Origin: Congeria kusceri
Lineage: Eukaryota > Mollusca > Bivalvia > Myida > Dreissenidae
Reading direction: 5' to 3'
Length of the DNA: 64,000 bases
Assembly (NCBI GenBank): GCA_027627225.1
Contig: CM051029.1
Coordinates: 71,286,578-71,350,577 of the forward strand
Positions 61,131-64,000 of the stretch are shown here, piece by piece. Numbering within the stretch: position 1 is the stretch's first letter; every line of letters starts with the position of its first letter. The notes below the pieces were generated by a model. That model made no database searches. It saw nothing but the letters and a program-made list of their open reading frames with translations, and was not told the DNA's origin. The position numbers were made by a program, and so were the translations under genes.

Positions 61131-62700
61131 TCATGAAATAAATGCAAACATGTTTTTGTATGCCAGAAAGCATGGCATGACCTTTGCGCACCCATCGCCA
61201 TTATACTTACGAACTGCATTATTAACACTATTCCTCCAAAATTGTCTGCGAAAAGTTGGATACCTGGTATAAGATAAGTTCTTGTTTATGACCATAAGTT
61301 TTTTGTTTGTCTTTGACAAGCAACGGCAAGCAACTGAGCTATAGAAATGTATGTGTGTTAATCAGCTAGACAAATGATTTAAAGAAATTATGACATACAT
61401 TTCTAAAATGTGTTCAAGCCTGTAACAACAGTAAGTTCTTTGCCATTACTCAGTGGAGCCATTTGCGCCATCAAAGCCCTCTTGTGTTTTTATTTGTGCT
61501 GTGATGTATAGGCAATCACTTGTCTGAAGTAGTGCCTAAGAATGTAATTGAGAGATTCTCTTTTTGCCAAAGAAGATAGAGCTTCAGTATATTCAATATT
61601 TAGTATGATTGTTTTATTTTTAAATTATAGGATTCACGCGTATTGTTCGGTCAATATGTCTGTTTGTCCTTCCGTTCCTCTATATTTTCTTTCTGCTCGC
61701 TAACTTACAAATGTCTGTAAGGATTTTCATATAACTGCATATTGTTATTTCCCATGACCAACTGAGGCGTCGCGTACATAACCAATGCTTTTCCAACAAA
61801 GGTTAAGGTCGTTTTTGAAGGTCACTATAAAATCGCTTCTGCCCTGAGCAGGTGTTCCGTAAATGGCCATTACATGTCAATCAAAGAACTAGGTCGCAAC
61901 TTTCAAGGCATTTAAACACATTTTCTCAATTTTATTACTTCAACGAGCCTGGATATTTCACATTATTATCCCTACACATGTAACTCAAGGTTACATCGCA
62001 TATGCAACCTCAGCTCGATAATGATATTTAATAGCGCAAAACGACACATAAAAAGTAAAAAATTCAAAAAAGCTAGCATGAGTCATTTTGTCACACAAAT
62101 CAATGTCTTGTGGTAAAATACCACAGCTACAAACCTCATGTGTGTCAAAGCAGTTATATATGGGTGTAATATTTCAGCTTAGTGTAATAATCTAGTACAT
62201 TAGATAAATAGTTCTTTACCGTTTCCCGGTCTCATGTTTAAACGTTTTAAGATATTGTATATTCGAGTATGTGGTAGGTTCAAATTGATTTATGTCATTT
62301 TCAACTTTGAATAAAACAAGCTTTCCTGTGCTTTACAAAGCAAATATCAGAAGCAAATAGAGGGAATGAAAGTAAACAATATCAATCGCAAACCACCTAA
62401 TAAAACATCAGTCAAAAAATGAATATCAAATATATCGTTTCGATTGTACCCGTTTAATTAAACTCAACCACACTAATGCTTAGTTTAAAGTATGAATTGT
62501 ATTTAAGTATAAATCCCGTTTGAAGCAATAAGCCCTTTATGCTGTAAAGAATTAGACGTACTGTTTTAGAACATTTCGAAAGTTTACTTATACATTGTAT
62601 CAGACCTCACCTGCATTACAACTAAAATCATACTGTCGGTTATGACAGGCAAGCGACCAATTGCCTATTCAACACAGCAAAATACGAACAGCCCAGAACC
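61130..62700. other. No supportable gene
   Basis: AT-rich; a 'tgtctgtttgtccttccgtt' phrase near 61660 belongs to the dispersed-repeat vocabulary of the window. Confidence 0.4.
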
Positions 62701-62718
62701 AACAAGAGCACAAACAGG

Positions 62719-62880
62719 ATTAAAACTGGAGTCAACGCCTTTGAACGGTCAACGCCTTTGAACGGTCAACGCACAGAATACAGTGTTTAAATCGGTTAAA
62801 AGAACACGTCACCCATATATGATCACAATATATATTTAGGTTAATAACAAAGTTTCATCAAAGCAATGCAATGTAAATTA
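62719..62880 (+). repeat. Dispersed repeat, copy 4
   Basis: Same family as 597-790. It carries a 16-bp tandem duplication (aacgcctttgaacggtc repeated). Confidence 0.55.
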
Positions 62881-63585
62881 AATAATTATAAAAGATACTA
62901 CAATTGAGGAACAGAATAGCAACGTTTAGAGGCACCGCCACGATGAAATAACGAGTTCAATCGTTTCACATTAGATGTAATTTTTGTATTGTTGTAATCT
63001 TAGCTTAAAGGATAAAACATTAAAATACAAATGATATACAATTACGTTAGTACGAAAATGCCAAGCTTGTAAAATTACATTATGACGTTATAAAGAAGAA
63101 GAAAAATGATAAAAGTATATAATATTGATATTTATTTTACCTTCCAAATTGATTCATCATTGACAGGGGTCACGTTTCTCGTTGGCGATATGTAGATGCG
63201 ACCACTGAACAAGAGAACGGTCGTCTGCACATCTTGCTGCTTGCCAAACACTTCAAACAATACCGATGTTTTATTAAAATTGTTGATAACTGACCTTGAC
63301 AGGGAAATTTTACACTGGACTCCCAAATATTCTATTTCTAGGTGTTATGTAACGAGTCGATATTATATAATTGCGTTACTTTCGTCACGTACGCATCTGT
63401 TATCAAGGTTCGTACTGTTGGATCAATTGAATTCGCGGGGTACACATTTCGCACAAATGTGATTGCGGTCTTAAATTTGCGCAAACCCGATTTTGATCAA
63501 AAGATCTGTTGCGTTTTAAAAAATACGTATCGATTGATCGGTGTAACACCCGACTGGGCAGAATGCTAGCAGAGGGTCCTATTAT

Positions 63586-63729
63586 TGTCACGGTATGAAC
63601 TTTGGTCACTGAAAGGGGAGAAGTTGTGTGGCGGTCCGGCTAGCTCATTCGGGAGAGCACTCGTCCTGATAGCGAGTGGTCCCGGGTTCGAGTCCCGGAC
63701 TGGCTACACAATTTTCTCACCCTGTGACA
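63586..63729 (+). repeat. 5' LTR-like terminal repeat
   Basis: 144 bp, TGTCAC...GTGACA, with the tRNA-like segment in the middle (63634-63705). Confidence 0.8.
63634..63705 (+). tRNA. tRNA-like sequence in 5' repeat
   Basis: Folds as a 72-nt cloverleaf: acceptor GTCCGGC/ACTGGCT (imperfect), TA, D stem GCTC/GAGC, anticodon stem CTCGT/GCGAG, 7-nt loop CCTGATA, 5-nt variable loop, T stem CCGGG/CCCGG with loop TTCGAGT. The A box (TAGCTCATTCG) is slightly off consensus and the B box GGTTCGAGTCC is perfect. A TTTT pol III terminator follows at 63712-63715. The anticodon is ambiguous because base 33 is not T in the simplest folding; GAT (Ile) or TGA are possible readings. A functional tRNA is doubtful. 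Confidence 0.65.
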
Positions 63730-63731
63730 TT

Positions 63732-63749
63732 TGGCGCCCAACGTGGGGC
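63732..63749 (+). promoter_or_regulatory. Primer binding site, tRNA-Lys type
   Basis: TGGCGCCCAACGTGGGGC, two bases after the 5' repeat. From knowledge of retroelements this 18-mer is complementary to the 3' end of tRNA-Lys(1,2), the primer of several retroviruses. Position and sequence both fit a minus-strand priming site. Confidence 0.85.
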
Positions 63750-63849
63750 CGTGACGTTACCCGGGTTAACTCTCCGAGGGCCCGTGGTAATTATATAACA
63801 CCATGAATCCCTGAATTCGAGGACGAATTCATATTTGAGCGAGGGTGTA

Positions 63850-63993
63850 TGTCACGGCATGAACTTTGGACACTTAAAGGGGAGAAGTTGTGTGGCGGCC
63901 CGGTTAGCTCAGTCGGGAGAGCACTCGCCCTGATAGCGAGGGGTCCCGGGTTCGAGTCCCGAACTGGCTGCACAATTTTCTCACCCTGTGACA
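63850..63993 (+). repeat. 3' LTR-like terminal repeat
   Basis: 144 bp, same ends as the 5' repeat, about 93% identical by eye. Not followed by a second primer binding site (TTGCTTG instead), so it is a true right end. Confidence 0.8.
63898..63969 (+). tRNA. tRNA-like sequence in 3' repeat
   Basis: Same 72-nt cloverleaf. The acceptor GCCCGGT/ACTGGCT is better paired at its inner end, the D stem GCTC/GAGC and anticodon stem CTCGC/GCGAG are perfect, and the T stem has one terminal mismatch (CCGGG/CCCGA). The A box TAGCTCAGTCG and B box GGTTCGAGTCC are both consensus, and TTTT follows at 63976-63979. Of the two copies this has the better pol III promoter. Identity is uncertain for the same loop reason. 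Confidence 0.7.
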
Positions 63994-64000
63994 TTGCTTG

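Larger units (their letters stand above)
63586..63993 (+). mobile_element. Miniature LTR retrotransposon (TRIM-like) with tRNA-like genes in its LTRs
   Basis: Two direct repeats of exactly 144 bp (63586-63729 and 63850-63993, about 10 differences) both begin TGTCACGG and end CTGTGACA, giving TG..CA ends with 6-bp inverted termini. Two bases after the first repeat stands an 18-nt primer binding site. The internal region is only 120 bp with no open frame, and a short purine-rich stretch (GAGCGAGGG) precedes the second repeat. These are the hallmarks of a terminal-repeat retrotransposon in miniature. Each terminal repeat also contains a complete tRNA-like cloverleaf. Flanking 5-bp duplications were not seen (ATTAT versus TTGCT). 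Confidence 0.85.

Noticed and set aside
63585..63806. 73-codon frame across the TRIM-like element
   Set aside because: It runs through the tRNA-like sequence and the primer binding site and is not a coding region.

Overview
The window looks like intron-rich, AT-rich animal nuclear DNA, most likely from a bivalve mollusc. The evidence is phase-consistent small exons with GT/AG borders, a decayed DIRS-type tyrosine-recombinase retrotransposon, a 5'-truncated LINE, many tandem arrays with 17-355 bp units, and 'ACCTTTGACC' / 'GACGGACGG' dispersed repeats of the kind common in bivalves. From memory only, the palindromic repeat at 19.3-19.5 kb resembles a very abundant repeat of Dreissena (zebra/quagga mussel). 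Nothing prokaryotic, no CRISPR and no rRNA were seen.

Layout. 1-1.9 kb: two plus-strand exons of an unrecognised gene. 4.4-8.4 kb (minus): 33-bp repeats followed by a decayed DIRS element whose tyrosine recombinase, RNase H and reverse transcriptase regions are recognisable despite frameshifts. Its Gag-like start lies 4.7 kb away at 13.1-13.6 kb, and the gap is bounded by phase-compatible splice-like sites. 14.9 kb: foldback element. 17.7-18.8 kb: LINE 3' end. 19.3-31 kb: repeat-rich, with two paired blocks of a 31-bp satellite joined to a TIR element that carries a tRNA-like segment, a roughly 290-bp tandem family and a 1.67-kb TIR element with mirrored subterminal motifs.

31.9-44.3 kb (minus): the main gene. 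I reconstruct 13 exons whose phases all agree (756 codons plus stop) for a p190RhoGAP-like protein. It has a divergent N-terminal GTPase domain in which the P-loop lysine is replaced by isoleucine, an FF-like region with a Cys/His segment, and a pG2-like pseudoGTPase segment. It ends without a RhoGAP domain. A second satellite locus (32.4-34.4 kb, CCATATGG-rich) sits inside its last long intron.

44.3-55 kb: no confident gene; 49-bp KpnI-type array, MITE copy, tRNA-like and simple repeats. 55.1-56.1 kb (minus): three last exons of a small single-pass membrane protein. 57.3-61.1 kb: tandem duplications and repeats, plus a possible terminal exon at 60.1-60.4 kb. 63.6-64.0 kb: the most unusual object, a 408-bp LTR-retrotransposon miniature (TRIM-like). 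It has two 144-bp terminal repeats (TGTCAC...GTGACA), a tRNA-Lys-type primer binding site, and in each terminal repeat a complete tRNA-like cloverleaf with A box, B box and a TTTT terminator.

All gene models were read by eye from splice signals and phase. No transcript or database support was available.
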